A stretch of 23,585 nucleotides of DNA, taken from positions 1 to 23,585 of the forward strand of contig JBBPTG010000329.1 of assembly GCA_038093975.1 (NCBI GenBank), written 5' to 3'. The notes under the pieces were generated by a model. The model saw only the letters and a program-made list of their open reading frames with translations. It ran no database searches and was not told the DNA's origin. Of the stretch, positions 9,195-19,700 are shown in pieces. Position numbers and translations under genes: made by a program. The stretch comes from Chalciporus piperatus. Taxonomy: Eukaryota; Basidiomycota; Agaricomycetes; Boletales; Boletaceae. Within the stretch, counting starts at the first letter, position 1; every line of letters starts with the position of its first letter.

Positions 9195-9684
9195 TGAAAA
9201 CACCGCCTGGACTCTAGGGCCAAAGAGTTGGTCAAGAAGACCGTTTGTGTACGTGACACACAGGAGACCGCAACTCCGTCCACTGCTGCATATACGGTCA
9301 TCCGCCGGCATAAATTGGATAACGTTGCTGTTCCCCATAGTGCACTAGGGGCTTTTTGATCGTTCGAGACATCTTGGGGCCCGCTCACGCGCCAACCCTC
9401 TGACTGTAGACACGATCCGGGTTCGCGTGATCACCCGTTGACGTCACGCATTCGCCATCTGGCTATTCTATTCTTTTGGGCCAGCCTTTAGTGCCCCGTT
9501 CCTGTTATCCGCCGTACGATAGTATTTTTGTTCGAAGACCGAGTTGGGGTCGTGCCCAATTGCGAAGGACGACAAGGGAAAAGCGCGTCGCCGCCCCCTT
9601 GGCTGAGTCATACGTAGGAAACGTAAGCCGGCAGCACCGCCGAGGTACAAAATAGAAAACAATAAATAAAAATCTTGTATTACG
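9195..9684 (+). other. Leader of element 1, left part, non-coding
   Basis: This is the untranslated leader between the PBS and the nested solo LTR. It continues at 10429-10633 up to the gag start. No gene or clear structure was found. Without the nested LTR and its target duplication the leader would be about 0.7 kb. Confidence 0.6.
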
Positions 9685-10423
9685 TGTTACGTGTGTGCCG
9701 GGTAGGCCCAAACGTAGACCCGGTAGGAACAAGGAGAGAGCTTGCTGGGATGTCCAGACAAGACTCAAGCGCTCACTCAGGAGTAGAGCGACGACTCAGG
9801 GATTCTAGGCAAGATCTAGCAACGAGGAATGGATTGCATAGAGAGTTTGGACACTAGGAAAGAGAGAGAGGGATAGCTAGATAGGACACTAAGCTGGGTA
9901 GCTAGGTGACCGGGTAGACCAAGGTTAGAGTGTCATAGCGCGAGAACCTGGGACTTAAGTACGATCCCAAAGGTAATGACTAAGCAACCAGAAGGGAAAG
10001 GGAAGACTAAGGGTAAATGACGAACGTCCGATGATCGGATGGAGGCATAAGACAGAATGACAAAGGAATGACAAAGAGAAAGGAGATGCCGACCGGATAT
10101 GAGATAGGTACGGAGAACACGAGGCGAACAAGTCAGAGAAAGGCCCACGAGGTGGGGCACAAGGCGGGACACGAGGCAGGTGAGTCACTGGAGGGTCCAC
10201 GAGGTGGGACACGAGGCGGGTGAGTCACTGGAGGGTCCACGAGGTGGGACACGAGGCAGACAAGTCGAGGGCTAGAGCTAAGATCGGAGATCCGAGTGCG
10301 GATAAGGGATCGATGAAGTAGATCAAGCGTCTAGGTGATAGGAAGGACTCGGGGAAGTCAAGGAAGGACTCGGGGAGAGACGGAGACAAGGAAAAAGGTT
10401 AGGGGCAGGTAGTGATCGTAACA
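9685..10423. mobile_element. Solo LTR (739 bp) of a different retroelement nested in the leader
   Basis: It begins TGTTACG and ends CGTAACA, a perfect 7-bp inverted terminal match of the TG...CA type. It is flanked by a 5-bp direct repeat TTACG (9680-9684 and 10424-10428), the target duplication. No coding sequence is present. It does not resemble the LTRs of element 1 or element 2. A solo LTR left by LTR-LTR recombination is the simplest reading; a small non-autonomous element is possible. Orientation is not determined. Confidence 0.75.
10166..10258 (+). repeat. 40-bp tandem repeat inside the solo LTR
   Basis: Two nearly identical 40-bp units (10166-10205 and 10206-10245) and a partial third (10246-10258) share GGGACACGAGGC and GTGAGTCACTGGAGGGTCCA. 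A more degenerate copy lies just before. The units differ at one position in the part compared. Confidence 0.85.
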
Positions 10424-10965
10424 TTACGATAGATCTTTGCTGCTGCTCGAAAATAGAAGTTCGAGAGTAGTGCATGCGCAAAATCCAAACAGATCTTGGG
10501 AAAACTCCTCAGAAGATCTGCAAAGATTCCCTTCAGCGTCGCAGATATTATCTCCGCTCGAAAAAATATTTCCTTTGTCCTCGTGTCTGTCATCCCCAGA
10601 GAACCTTTGGAAGATAGGGTTCAGTAAGGATATATGTCAGCAGAGCTATACAATCAGGAACCACAAGCTCAAGGTTACAGATCTCCCCCACGTCACTTTC
10701 CATCCTCATCCGAAAGTTCCTCCCCCCCTACTCCCCGTCCCGAAACTCCGATGGCAGATCCCGCTGATCCCATCGCTGCTCTTACCGCCGCTCTGAAGGT
10801 GCTCATATCAGACAATTTGGACTCCGTGTCCAAAAAGGTTGCTGATCCTGGAAAATGGGATGGTGACCGCACCAAGTTCCGTTTGTGGTGGGCGCAGGTA
10901 AACGCCTGGCAGTCCGTCCACACGTGGAAAAACAACAAGGTCCGATGTCTTGCCGTACTCTCACG

Positions 10966-11644
10966 TAGTGTTTAAAAGTCCAGTTACATAACTGGAAAAA
11001 AACCGAAACTTAACTTAACTGGAGCGAAATATAACTGAAACCAGGTGAAAAATTGTAACTGGTTACATCCAGTTTCAGTGTCAGTTTTGTCACTTCCAAA
11101 ATTTTACAAAACTGTACACAAACTGGTTATAACTGGTTTTAAATAATAACCTATATATGGACATCTACCACTATTTTTCCTGATTTTTTACAAAGTTTTC
11201 CGACCTTATTTGACTTTCTTTCTGAATATTGAAGTAAATTGATGAAATGACTGATTGAAACACACTCTACTCAAATACACATGTTAATTTGCACTGCTGA
11301 AATCATATATTTGCTTGTATTTTACTTAACTTGACCTCCATTCCAATGCTATATTCACCAAAACATATGATAATCATGATAATATAATAATATGAGCATA
11401 TCTTCTCAAGGACTGAACCAAATCACATGATCCAGGGGTCATTTTAAAGCTAAGGATCAGGGCTTTCTAATGTTTGTCCAGTTATTACAAAAAACCGGTC
11501 ACAAACTGGACCATAACTGATATGACAGTTATGTAAAGTTTCAGTTCAGTTAAACTGATTTTGCCGAAATTGATAACCAGTTACAGTTACAGTTTTGTCA
11601 AAAGAGGTATAAAAACTTAACTTAACTGGACTTTTAAAACACTA
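10966..11644. mobile_element. hAT-type MITE (679 bp) inserted in gag
   Basis: The ends are inverted repeats: TAGTGTTTAAAAGTCCAGTTA at the left and its near-perfect reverse complement at the right, one T longer in the T-run. An 8-bp direct repeat CTCTCACG flanks it (10958-10965 and 11645-11652). An 8-bp duplication and ends starting TAGTG are typical of hAT elements. The element is AT-rich with no plausible ORF. AACTGG/CCAGTT words recur about ten times near both ends, as expected of subterminal transposase-binding sites. Confidence 0.92.
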
Positions 11645-12645
11645 CTCTCACGGTTAGAAGGGAAAGCGGCTGGGTTCGCCCAGATGACAATAGAAAAATG
11701 GTCTCGATACGAACTACTACCGCCGCCACCATTACCAGCAGTAGAAGGCGAACCAGCAGAGGAACCTGTTCGAGCGCCCCTGGGACTACTAGCATGGCCC
11801 ACGTGGACAATATTTTCACATCTCCTCAAAGCACATTTTCAGATAGACGTTCTCGCCCATGAGAGTCTTCGAAAATTGGAAGCATTGAAGCAGGCTGGGA
11901 AACCTGTGGACATCTTCCTCCAGGAGTTTGAATTGTTGAAAGCAGAGTCGGAGATTGAAGATGCTCATGCCAAAGAGCTTCTAAAAAAGGCAATAGATTA
12001 CAAAATCTATTATCAGGCACAAATCAACACCAACGTTGATGAACAGAACCTTACCAATACGATCGACACCTACCGAAAACTAGGTCGTACCTTCGAATGT
12101 ATCGTTGTAGAACGTGGTGCACCAGTTCGTCAGGCACCTGTTCCTGCTCCCAGGCCTTCATCTTCGTATCCATATCTTCCCCCTCGTTACCCGATTGCAT
12201 CGCGCCCGCTCCCACGTCCCCCCGCTCCGTATGCGGTCCCACGTTTCACTCCCACAGGCACACAGCCTGGTCGTGGAGCCCCGATGGATCTTTCGGCACA
12301 GCAAATGCCAAGATCTCCCGTTCGGGGAAACTGTTTCAATTGCGACCAGCCAGGTCATTTTGCAAACACGTGCCCAAATCCCCACAGGCCGCGTCAGAGA
12401 CAAGTTATTATGTGGGATCCATATTCGCAACAATACGTTGAGTCTTCCCTGCCGTTTGACAACCGGCAGATGCCCTTCACAGGTATCATCCCTGCACCCT
12501 ACCCTCCCCAATCTTCCCCCTACCCCGCTGGCCCGTCCACCAGCACAAGTTACATGTCGCATCAAGCGGCATATACAAACCAAGAAGCGGAAGCGTACTG
12601 GCGCGACCGCATTGAGTCAGAAGCTAAGGCACAGGCAGCCGAAGC

Positions 12646-12652
12646 TTTAAAA
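12646..12652 (+). promoter_or_regulatory. Programmed -1 frameshift site (T TTA AAA) between gag and pol
   Basis: TTTAAAA is placed in the gag frame as T TTA AAA, the X XXY YYZ form. The pol frame is -1 relative to gag and is open from 12628, so a -1 slip reads straight into pol, 12 nt before the gag stop. Eight bases downstream, CCG and TGAGA (12661-12669) can pair with TCTCA and CGG further on, a weak possible stimulatory stem. Reinitiation at the overlapping ATGA is the alternative. Confidence 0.6.
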
Positions 12653-12663
12653 GAAAGCAGCCG

Positions 12664-15600
12664 ATGAGAGAGATGGGTTCTCAAAGGCACGGACTTAGTT
12701 TACCCAATGGTTGTATTAGTACTGGTCCTCATGTTCCGTTTAAATATAACTTTTCTTCTTCTTCTGAAAGGGCGTCCCTTAGTGGCGTGGCGACAGAAGT
12801 AAAACAATTCGTGCTTAATTCCCTTAAGGTAAATTATTCGAAAAAAGAAATCCCATCAAAAATACATGTAAGGAATCAGAATCGGAAAAACGAGCTGGAT
12901 CTCGCTATTACCATTATGTACGACAAAGGGGAGCAATGGAAGAAAATGGAGTTTGCCGCTCTATTGGATTCCGGCGCAACCGAAACTTTTATAGATAAAT
13001 CGTTCTGTGAGCGACATGGTTTGACACTGGAAGAACTTCCTTTTCCTATTCCAGTGTACAACGCCGACGGCTCAGAGGGAGCGATAGGCGGTGTCACTCA
13101 CAAGGTTTCACTGGTTTTGGGACATAATGGACATTTCGAGCATATGGACGCTTTTGTTTCTGTACTTGGCACTCATCACATGATCATCGGCTATGATTGG
13201 CTTGAAAGGCACAACCCTGAAATCGATTGGGTGACCAAACGAGTACGATTCACACGCTGTACAGATCAGTGCAAAGTAGTCAACTATCATTTGAATCGTT
13301 CATTTTCTATTCGTCGAGTGTTTGAGGCGGGGCTCACCGAGAAAGTCCCAGTAGAACTCCACGAGTACTTAGACGTCTTCTCAGAGCAAGAGAGTGAGTG
13401 TATGCCTACCCGAAAGGCGTGGGACCACGCAATAGATCTCAAGCCTGATTTCGTTCCCAAAAAGGGTCGGGTGATTCCGATGTCCGAACAGGAACTGGAT
13501 GACGTCAAAAAGTTCATCGATAAGGAGTTATCGAAAGGATATCTTCGTCCGTCGAAATCCCCTCAAACATCTCCTGTTTTCTTTATTCCAAAAAAGGACG
13601 GTAAAAAGAGATTAGTTATGGACTATCGTTACGTAAATGAGGGAACTGTCAAGAACGCTTACCCTCTTCCCCTCATTTCCGGACTTATCGACCAGCTCAA
13701 AGGAGCTGATATGTTTACTAAAATGGACCTACGTTGGGGCTATAATAATGTTAGAATAAAAGAAGGCGACGAATGGAAAGCGGCTTTCGTTACTCCATTT
13801 GGCGCTTACGAACCAGTTGTCATGTACTTTGGACTTACGAACTCTCCCCCCACATTCCAACAAATGATGAACGATCTATTTAGCAATCTTCATGGGGTTC
13901 TCATTATTTATATCGACGATCTCATGATCTTTACGTTCGGAAAAACTAGAGCAGAGCACTTAGAAATAGTTAAAACCGTATTGCAACGTCTCAGAGAGAA
14001 CGATCTTTACGTAAAACCAGAAAAGTGTAGCTTCGCGGTGGATTCCATAGATTTCCTGGGAATGGTTATTTCCCAGAAAGGCGTAGAGATGGACAATTCG
14101 AAGGTGCAAGCTATTCTGGACTGGCCGGCACCAACTCAATTGAAGGGTGTTCAGTCCTTTTTAGGATTGGCTAACTTCTATCGACGCTTCATTCAGGGTT
14201 TCGCTGACATTGCTCGTCCCTTGAATGACCTTACCAAAAAGGACACACCATACCGGTGGGGACCGGAGCAACAGCAAGCTTTTGACAAGCTGAAGCAGCA
14301 ATTCACTACCGCTCCGCTTTTAGCATATCCTGACCGCTCTAAAGAAGTCAGAGTAGAAACGGACACTAGTGATATTGCAACGGGAGCTGTGCTTTCGGTT
14401 AAATGTGATGATGGCCTCTGGAGGCCTTGTGCCTTCATTTCCCATTCCTTTAGTTCTGCCGAGAAGAACTACCCGGTTTATGACAAGGAGCTTCTAGCTG
14501 TCATTCGGGCTTTGCAGGAATGGAGACATTATCTAATGGGTCGAGAACATTTCGAGATCTGGACAGATCACAAGAATCTCGAATACTGGAAATCTCCCCA
14601 AACTCTGAGCCCACGTCAAGCACGCTGGAACGCGTTGCTCTCAGAGTATAATTACTCGATTATTTATAAACCGGGTTCTACAAATGGAAGGGCTGATGCT
14701 TTATCCCGTCGAGAAGATCACGGAGAAGCAGATCCCGACCATAACAAAAATATTACTGTACTTCCTGCTTCTGTTTTTATTAATACGGTTACTCTTTCTT
14801 CGCCTATTTATGACGAAATACAAAACGAATCAGAAAAAATAAAAAATGATACGGTAGATGGCTTCGCTTTTGACGAGGGGTCTATAGTATTTAAAAATGA
14901 CAAAAACAAAGTTTTCGTTCCTATTTCCTTACGTACTAAATTACTTACAATCCTTCATGATTCTCCTATTGGTGGCCATGGTGGCCAAGGACGCACTTCA
15001 CATTTGGTTACTCGATATTTCTCGTGGCCTGGTGTCACAAAAGATGTTAAAACTTACGTAGAACATTGTCAGACGTGCGCCCTCACGAAGGGAAAGTCAA
15101 CTGCACAAGCTGGCAAATTAATTCCCCTTCCTGTTCCAAAAGAACCATGGAAGGATATATCTATAGACTTTACCACGGGTTTCCCCAAATCACGTGGCTT
15201 TGATGCTATTTGTGTAATTGTAGATCGCTTCTCTAAAGAAGTCGAGTTTATCGCTTGTAAAAAGACAATTTCTTCGAAAGAACTAGCTATTTTATTTAGA
15301 GACAATGTTTGGTGTAGACACGGACTTCCCTCTTCGATTGTTTCAGATCGAGGACCGCAATTTGCATCGGAGTTTACTTCACAGCTTTGCACCCTTCTAG
15401 GAATAGAACAGAAGCTGTCAACCGCTTATCACCCCCAAACCGATGGCCAAACGGAGTGTATGAACCGAGAACTCCAGCAGTATCTCCGCGCTTACGTGGC
15501 TAAACGTCAAACGGAATGGGCTGATTGGTTGAAGATAGCGCAGTTCCATCACAATTCCTCCCTTTCCACGGCTACCGGAACGATTCCCTTCGCTATAACA

Positions 15601-16290
15601 AAAAACTACTTCCCACGTATGGGATTCGAAGGCGATTCATCTCCGGCTGGTGCATTCTTAGAGAAATGTGGAAAAGCACACAAAGAAGTAGAGCAGGCAT
15701 TAGAAGAAACTCAGAACCGAATGAAAGAGCAAGCGGACAAGCATCGGTCTGAAGCTCCAGATTATCAAATCGGAGATTTCGTTATGTTATCCACGGACAA
15801 CCTCAAATTACCTTATCCTTCCAAAAAGATGACGCAGAACTGGATTGGACCTTATCAGATCACGAAGGTCCTTCCCAATGCAGTCACATTAGACTTGCCC
15901 AATTCCATGCACATCCATCCCACGGTTGTCAAACCGGCTAAAGAACCGTTGGAAGGACAACCGGTCCGTCTTCCGGATCCGGTAATAGTCAACCAAGAAG
16001 GAGAAGAAGAGTACGAGGTGGATTACGTAGTGAAGTCTCAGGTTAAACAAGGACAGTTAGAGTACCTGGTTCATTGGAAAGGCTGGGACATATCGGACCG
16101 TACATGGGAAAAGGCAGCGCATTTGTCAAATGCACCCAAAGCTGTCAAAGCTTTTCACAAAAAGCACCCGTCCGCCCCACGCCGAATCAACATGACCATG
16201 GGAAATTTCTCTGCCTTGTTTCAGAAATATGAAAATCTGACAGAGGTTCCTGAACGCAAGTTGCCGAATCGCCTGGAATGCGATTCCTAG
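12664..16290 (+). CDS. pol: pol of element 1: protease-RT-RNase H-integrase-chromodomain, intact
   Basis: This is a 1208-codon frame without breaks. The aspartic protease has DSGA at about residue 102 and IIGYDWL at about 174. Reverse transcriptase covers about 300-460, with LVMDYRYVN, MDLRWGYNNV and the catalytic YIDD at 416-419. RNase H has ETDTSDIATG at about 563. Integrase has a zinc-binding HHCC module (about 765-808, ending HCQTC), then the acidic triad in SIDFTTG (about 835), VSDRGPQF (about 895) and DGQTE (about 930). A GPY/F-type module (WIGPYQITKVL) follows. The C-terminus holds a chromodomain (about 1116-1162, YEVDYVV...YLVHWKGWD...TWE), which in this family directs integration to marked chromatin. 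The ATG overlaps the gag stop; in the element it is most likely made as a Gag-Pol fusion by -1 frameshifting. The domain order and chromodomain place it among the chromoviruses. Confidence 0.95.
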   Translation: MREMGSQRHGLSLPNGCISTGPHVPFKYNFSSSSERASLSGVATEVKQFVLNSLKVNYSKKEIPSKIHVRNQNRKNELDLAITIMYDKGEQWKKMEFAALLDSGATETFIDKSFCERHGLTLEELPFPIPVYNADGSEGAIGGVTHKVSLVLGHNGHFEHMDAFVSVLGTHHMIIGYDWLERHNPEIDWVTKRVRFTRCTDQCKVVNYHLNRSFSIRRVFEAGLTEKVPVELHEYLDVFSEQESECMPTRKAWDHAIDLKPDFVPKKGRVIPMSEQELDDVKKFIDKELSKGYLRPSKSPQTSPVFFIPKKDGKKRLVMDYRYVNEGTVKNAYPLPLISGLIDQLKGADMFTKMDLRWGYNNVRIKEGDEWKAAFVTPFGAYEPVVMYFGLTNSPPTFQQMMNDLFSNLHGVLIIYIDDLMIFTFGKTRAEHLEIVKTVLQRLRENDLYVKPEKCSFAVDSIDFLGMVISQKGVEMDNSKVQAILDWPAPTQLKGVQSFLGLANFYRRFIQGFADIARPLNDLTKKDTPYRWGPEQQQAFDKLKQQFTTAPLLAYPDRSKEVRVETDTSDIATGAVLSVKCDDGLWRPCAFISHSFSSAEKNYPVYDKELLAVIRALQEWRHYLMGREHFEIWTDHKNLEYWKSPQTLSPRQARWNALLSEYNYSIIYKPGSTNGRADALSRREDHGEADPDHNKNITVLPASVFINTVTLSSPIYDEIQNESEKIKNDTVDGFAFDEGSIVFKNDKNKVFVPISLRTKLLTILHDSPIGGHGGQGRTSHLVTRYFSWPGVTKDVKTYVEHCQTCALTKGKSTAQAGKLIPLPVPKEPWKDISIDFTTGFPKSRGFDAICVIVDRFSKEVEFIACKKTISSKELAILFRDNVWCRHGLPSSIVSDRGPQFASEFTSQLCTLLGIEQKLSTAYHPQTDGQTECMNRELQQYLRAYVAKRQTEWADWLKIAQFHHNSSLSTATGTIPFAITKNYFPRMGFEGDSSPAGAFLEKCGKAHKEVEQALEETQNRMKEQADKHRSEAPDYQIGDFVMLSTDNLKLPYPSKKMTQNWIGPYQITKVLPNAVTLDLPNSMHIHPTVVKPAKEPLEGQPVRLPDPVIVNQEGEEEYEVDYVVKSQVKQGQLEYLVHWKGWDISDRTWEKAAHLSNAPKAVKAFHKKHPSAPRRINMTMGNFSALFQKYENLTEVPERKLPNRLECDS

Positions 16291-16298
16291 AGAGGGGA
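16289..16298 (+). other. Polypurine tract of element 1
   Basis: AGAGAGGGGA overlaps the pol stop and lies 3 bp before the 3' LTR. It is the expected plus-strand priming site. Confidence 0.75.
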
Positions 16299-16301
16299 TA
16301 G

Positions 16302-16755
16302 TGTTATAGTATTTAAAAACTTTTCAAACTTTTGCCTACAACGGTATTCGAACTCTGGACTTTGTCTACAACTTAGGGGTCAAGCCGGATTCATCTTAAT
16401 CCGCTCCGGTAGTCCCTGTAGCATTACGTAAACTATTACATAATCAGGTCACGTGACAAAAGTCCAGACTTAGCTGAGTCAGCAATGATGTCATGGCCTA
16501 GACCCTAATCCGTGCCTGGTACCTTTTCTTATCGTCCTCCCTTTACCTTATCTATCTTTCCCCTTTATGATTTCCTTATTCGGCTGTTGGTCTGTGCGCA
16601 CTTCTCAATAGTATATAAGTAGCCCTGTACTCATCACAGACCCCAGTCTAATCCATTTGTTGCTTCACCGCAATTAAGCTTTAGTACTCAGCATATTCCT
16701 TCGCAAGGCTTAGTGTTGCCTTAAGTCCCCGCTGTGTTGTGACCCAGTCATAACA
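16302..16755 (+). repeat. 3' LTR of element 1 (454 bp)
   Basis: It matches 8728-9181 with about 13 substitutions and two compensating 1-bp indels. It retains the TATA box (16612-16618) and the 11-nt self-primer (16645-16655). It directly abuts truncated element 2. Confidence 0.95.
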
Positions 16756-19700
16756 CAGGGGTCTAAGTCGAAAGTGAACTATGGCTCTAAAGTGAGACTG
16801 GAGTATCAAGGAATCAACACTGAACGATACTTTGATATCATTAACTTACAGAATTATGACCTCATTCTGGGGACTCCGTTCTTCTTCCAGCATTGCGTTA
16901 ATGTCGGATTCAATGATGTTAGTGTGGTGGTGGGGAGCAACGAACCGTTACCCCTGAAGGGGTCTCAGATTCAAGTCCTCGAATCACGAGCAGCTGACTT
17001 GCTCGATGATCGCATCAATGAAGCACGGAAAAAGCTGTATGAATTAGCGAAACCGCTCTGTGCAAAAGCTAGTGAAACGGGTCTACCTCCCTTGCGAGCC
17101 ATTAACCATATCATCCCTCTCATCGACGAGACCAAGATTTACCCCTGGAGACCCTGTCGCTGTCCAGAAGCGCTCAGACCTCAGTGGGTAGATAAACGAA
17201 AAGACTACTTAGCGTCGGGATGATGGAAGGTGACGAGTATTGGGAACACAGTGCCCATGCTACTCATCAAGAAGCCAGGAACCGATAAGCTGAGAACGGT
17301 CATAGACCTTCGAGAGCGTAACAAAAACACTCAGAAATTGTCCGCGCCCTTACCTGATATCGATGGAATCCTGCGTCGTGTCTGCACCAGGAAGTATCGA
17401 TCCATTATTGATGGCCAGGACGCGTACGAGCAGATCCGTATCATTCCCGAACATGTCAATCGTACCGCGGTCACAACGCCGGACGGGAACCTATTGAGCA
17501 CGGTGATTCAGATTGGAGATTGTAATGCTCCGTCTACATACCAGGCTTTGATGAACCACCTATTCGGGGAATACATCGGGCGGTGGATGGACATCTACCT
17601 AGACGACATCGTTGTCTACTCGAAGACGCTCGACGAGCATGTCGAGCATGTCAAAATCGTTATGGAGATATTAAAACGAGAAAAACTCTACCTAAGCGAG
17701 AATAAGCTTCGATTCCTCTGCAAAGAGATGAAGGTGTTGGGGTGAATCATCGACGACTCTGGAATTCGGATGGATCCTGACAAGGTGGACCGAGTGGTGA
17801 ACTGGAAGGTTCCGACGAACCGCGACTTGCTGCGTGGGTTCATCGGATGCGCTGGTTACCTGGCAGATGACATCTATCGAGTGAGAGTGCCCTTGGGGGT
17901 TCTGTCGTCTGTGACTGGCGACGCGACGCCGTTCCGTTGGACGGACACTGAGCAGCGGGCATTCGAACAGGTTAAGCAATACGCGCAAGAATGCGCGGCT
18001 CACAGTAGAGTGCCTGTGAACTATGGGAAGGATGCACCTCCCATTTGGCTGATGACCGACGCCTGCTTCAATGGGATTGCTGCCGTAGTGGCTCAAGGAG
18101 CAGACTGGAAAACCGCCAAGATCGCAGCGTTCTTCAGCGCTAAATTGAATACCACTCAGCAGAATTACCCCGTGCATGAGCAGGAAATGCTAGCAGGGGT
18201 AGAGGGGATGCTGCGGCATCGTGACATCCTCCAGAGAGCGCACTTTACTTGGCTGACAGACCACAAGGGACTAATACACCTGTACAACCAAAAGAACTTG
18301 TCAGGCCGTCAGGCCTGGTGGATCGAGAAGATCGGGGAATTCGACTTCGAAATTCGCTACTTACTACCAGGGGTGGAGAACATCCTGCCGGATGGATTAT
18401 CTCGGCTGTATTCTAATGACGCCAAGGGAACCGTTCGGTCACCCACTGAGTACGTCCAGTTGGCGGAGGAAGGCGTTAGCCCGCTCCTGGGGAGTTTGAT
18501 GACCATGCCGGTGTTGGTAGGCGAAGAGGGCAAAGCCTTTGGGTTACGGCGAAGTACGCGTGTGGCAGCAAAAGCGGTGGGAAAGCCCCTTGACGCTGCA
18601 ACAGCGCCAACGCCGAAGCGAACCGCAAAACTGTCTGTGCAGGAGCCCACAGTCGTGGACCCACCTACGAGGGTGGCGCCGGTAATTAAACAGGCGAAGA
18701 GGGGCCTGGTGCCCCCCGCTGAGACGGGGAGAGCAGAGACCAGCGCCGAGTTCACCAGGAGAATGCGTAATCAGTTCATTCTGCGCGGCCCACGCGAACG
18801 AACGGAGGGGGGAGTAGTGGACAAAACACCTGCTCTTACCCAGAATGTTCCATCAGAAGGAGTGGACGAGGCCGTTGACATACCGCTTAAGTTTCTTGAC
18901 CAGGACAACGTCCTAGGGAAGGTGAAGGGACGCTACAGCGAGGACGGTTTCTTCCGTGTCATCATTGAGGATCCTATTCAGTACCGAAACTTCGATTATC
19001 GCGACGGATATGTTAGCCTTCGGACAGGAGGACGAACCGTGGTGTGCATACCTGACGTCACCATTGATGGACGAAAGGCCCAGGAGCTCTTAATCTCCCA
19101 GGCACATTCTGTCTTGGCCCATCTAGGCACCGCTCGAACGCTCGCTTACCTTCGAGACTCTGTTTGGTGGAAAGATATGGTCAGGGATGTGCAACGATAC
19201 TGTGAAACATGTCAGACATGTAAGCGAAGTGAACCATCGAACCAGAAGCCTTATGGACTGCTGAACCCGCTCGCGGTTCCAACGCGACCTTGGGAATCGA
19301 TTGGTATCGATTTCATCGGACCGCTTCCGTTATCGAAAAATAGAGATGGCGAGTTTGACTCCATCACGGTGGTAATCGATCTCTTGACAGGCATGGTGCA
19401 TATCGTGCCTAGCCGAATCAACTACTCGGCCTGGGAAGTTGCCAAGCTGGTGTTTGCCGAAATCTACAAGCATCATGGCCTGCCAACCAAGATTGTCAGC
19501 GATCGGGATGTTCTGTTCACCAGCACTTTCTGGACTCACTTGAGTAAGCTAGTTGGAACGACGGCCCGGATGTCGAGCGCGTACCACCCACAGTCAGACG
19601 GATCCACTGAGAGAGCCAACCGCACGGTTGGTCAGATGCTCCGCGCCTGTATCGGACCCACACAGCGGGATTGGGTAAGCCGTCTGCCCGCTATTGAGTT

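Larger units (their letters stand above)
10634..12667 (+). pseudogene. gag: gag of element 1, split by a hAT MITE
   Basis: Gag forms the virus-like particle that packages the element RNA. The 5' part starts at ATG 10634 and is open to the MITE. The 3' part continues from 11653 to TGA at 12665-12667. Element plus one 8-bp target copy is 687 bp (229 codons), so both halves are in the same frame and the pre-insertion gene would have been about 448 residues. The N-terminus is Ser/Pro-rich, followed by a helical Gag core with W and L pattern (KWDGDRTKFRLWWAQV, then the 11800-12110 region). A Pro-rich linker leads to one CCHC zinc knuckle, CFNCDQPGHFANTC (about 12332-12373). In this copy translation would stop inside the MITE at 10973-10975. 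The end overlaps pol by ATGA. Confidence 0.85.
8728..16755 (+). mobile_element. Element 1: Ty3/gypsy chromovirus, Tf1/sushi-like, with two nested insertions
   Basis: The layout is a 454-bp 5' LTR, a self-priming PBS, a long leader, gag, pol (protease, RT, RNase H, integrase, chromodomain), a polypurine tract and a 454-bp 3' LTR. The LTRs start TGTTAT and end ATAACA. By eye they differ at about 13 positions plus two 1-bp indels (about 3%). The bases flanking the two LTRs (AAAAT on the left, CAGGG on the right) do not form a target duplication. The leader contains a solo LTR and gag contains a MITE, so this copy cannot make normal Gag although pol is intact. Confidence 0.93.

Noticed and set aside
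9184..9200. A conventional tRNA primer-binding site
   Set aside because: It starts TGG, but the following bases suggest no common tRNA acceptor end to me, while the 11-nt match to the element's own RNA start is exact. A tRNA database comparison would settle it.
10142..10262. A CRISPR-like array
   Set aside because: The repeats are head-to-tail 40-bp units without distinct spacers, inside an LTR of a eukaryotic retroelement. They are a plain tandem repeat.
10966..11644. The gag interruption as a spliced intron
   Set aside because: The segment begins TA and ends TA, has inverted ends and an exact 8-bp flanking duplication. It is a transposon insertion, not a GT-AG intron.
12876..16000. Minus-strand open frames opposite element 1 pol
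   Set aside because: They lie antisense to an intact pol with full domain motifs and have no recognisable content. They are shadows.
17224..17769. Independent genes between the stops of element 2 pol
   Set aside because: All three stretches are in one frame and together give one ordered set of RT and RNase H motifs. They are one broken gene.
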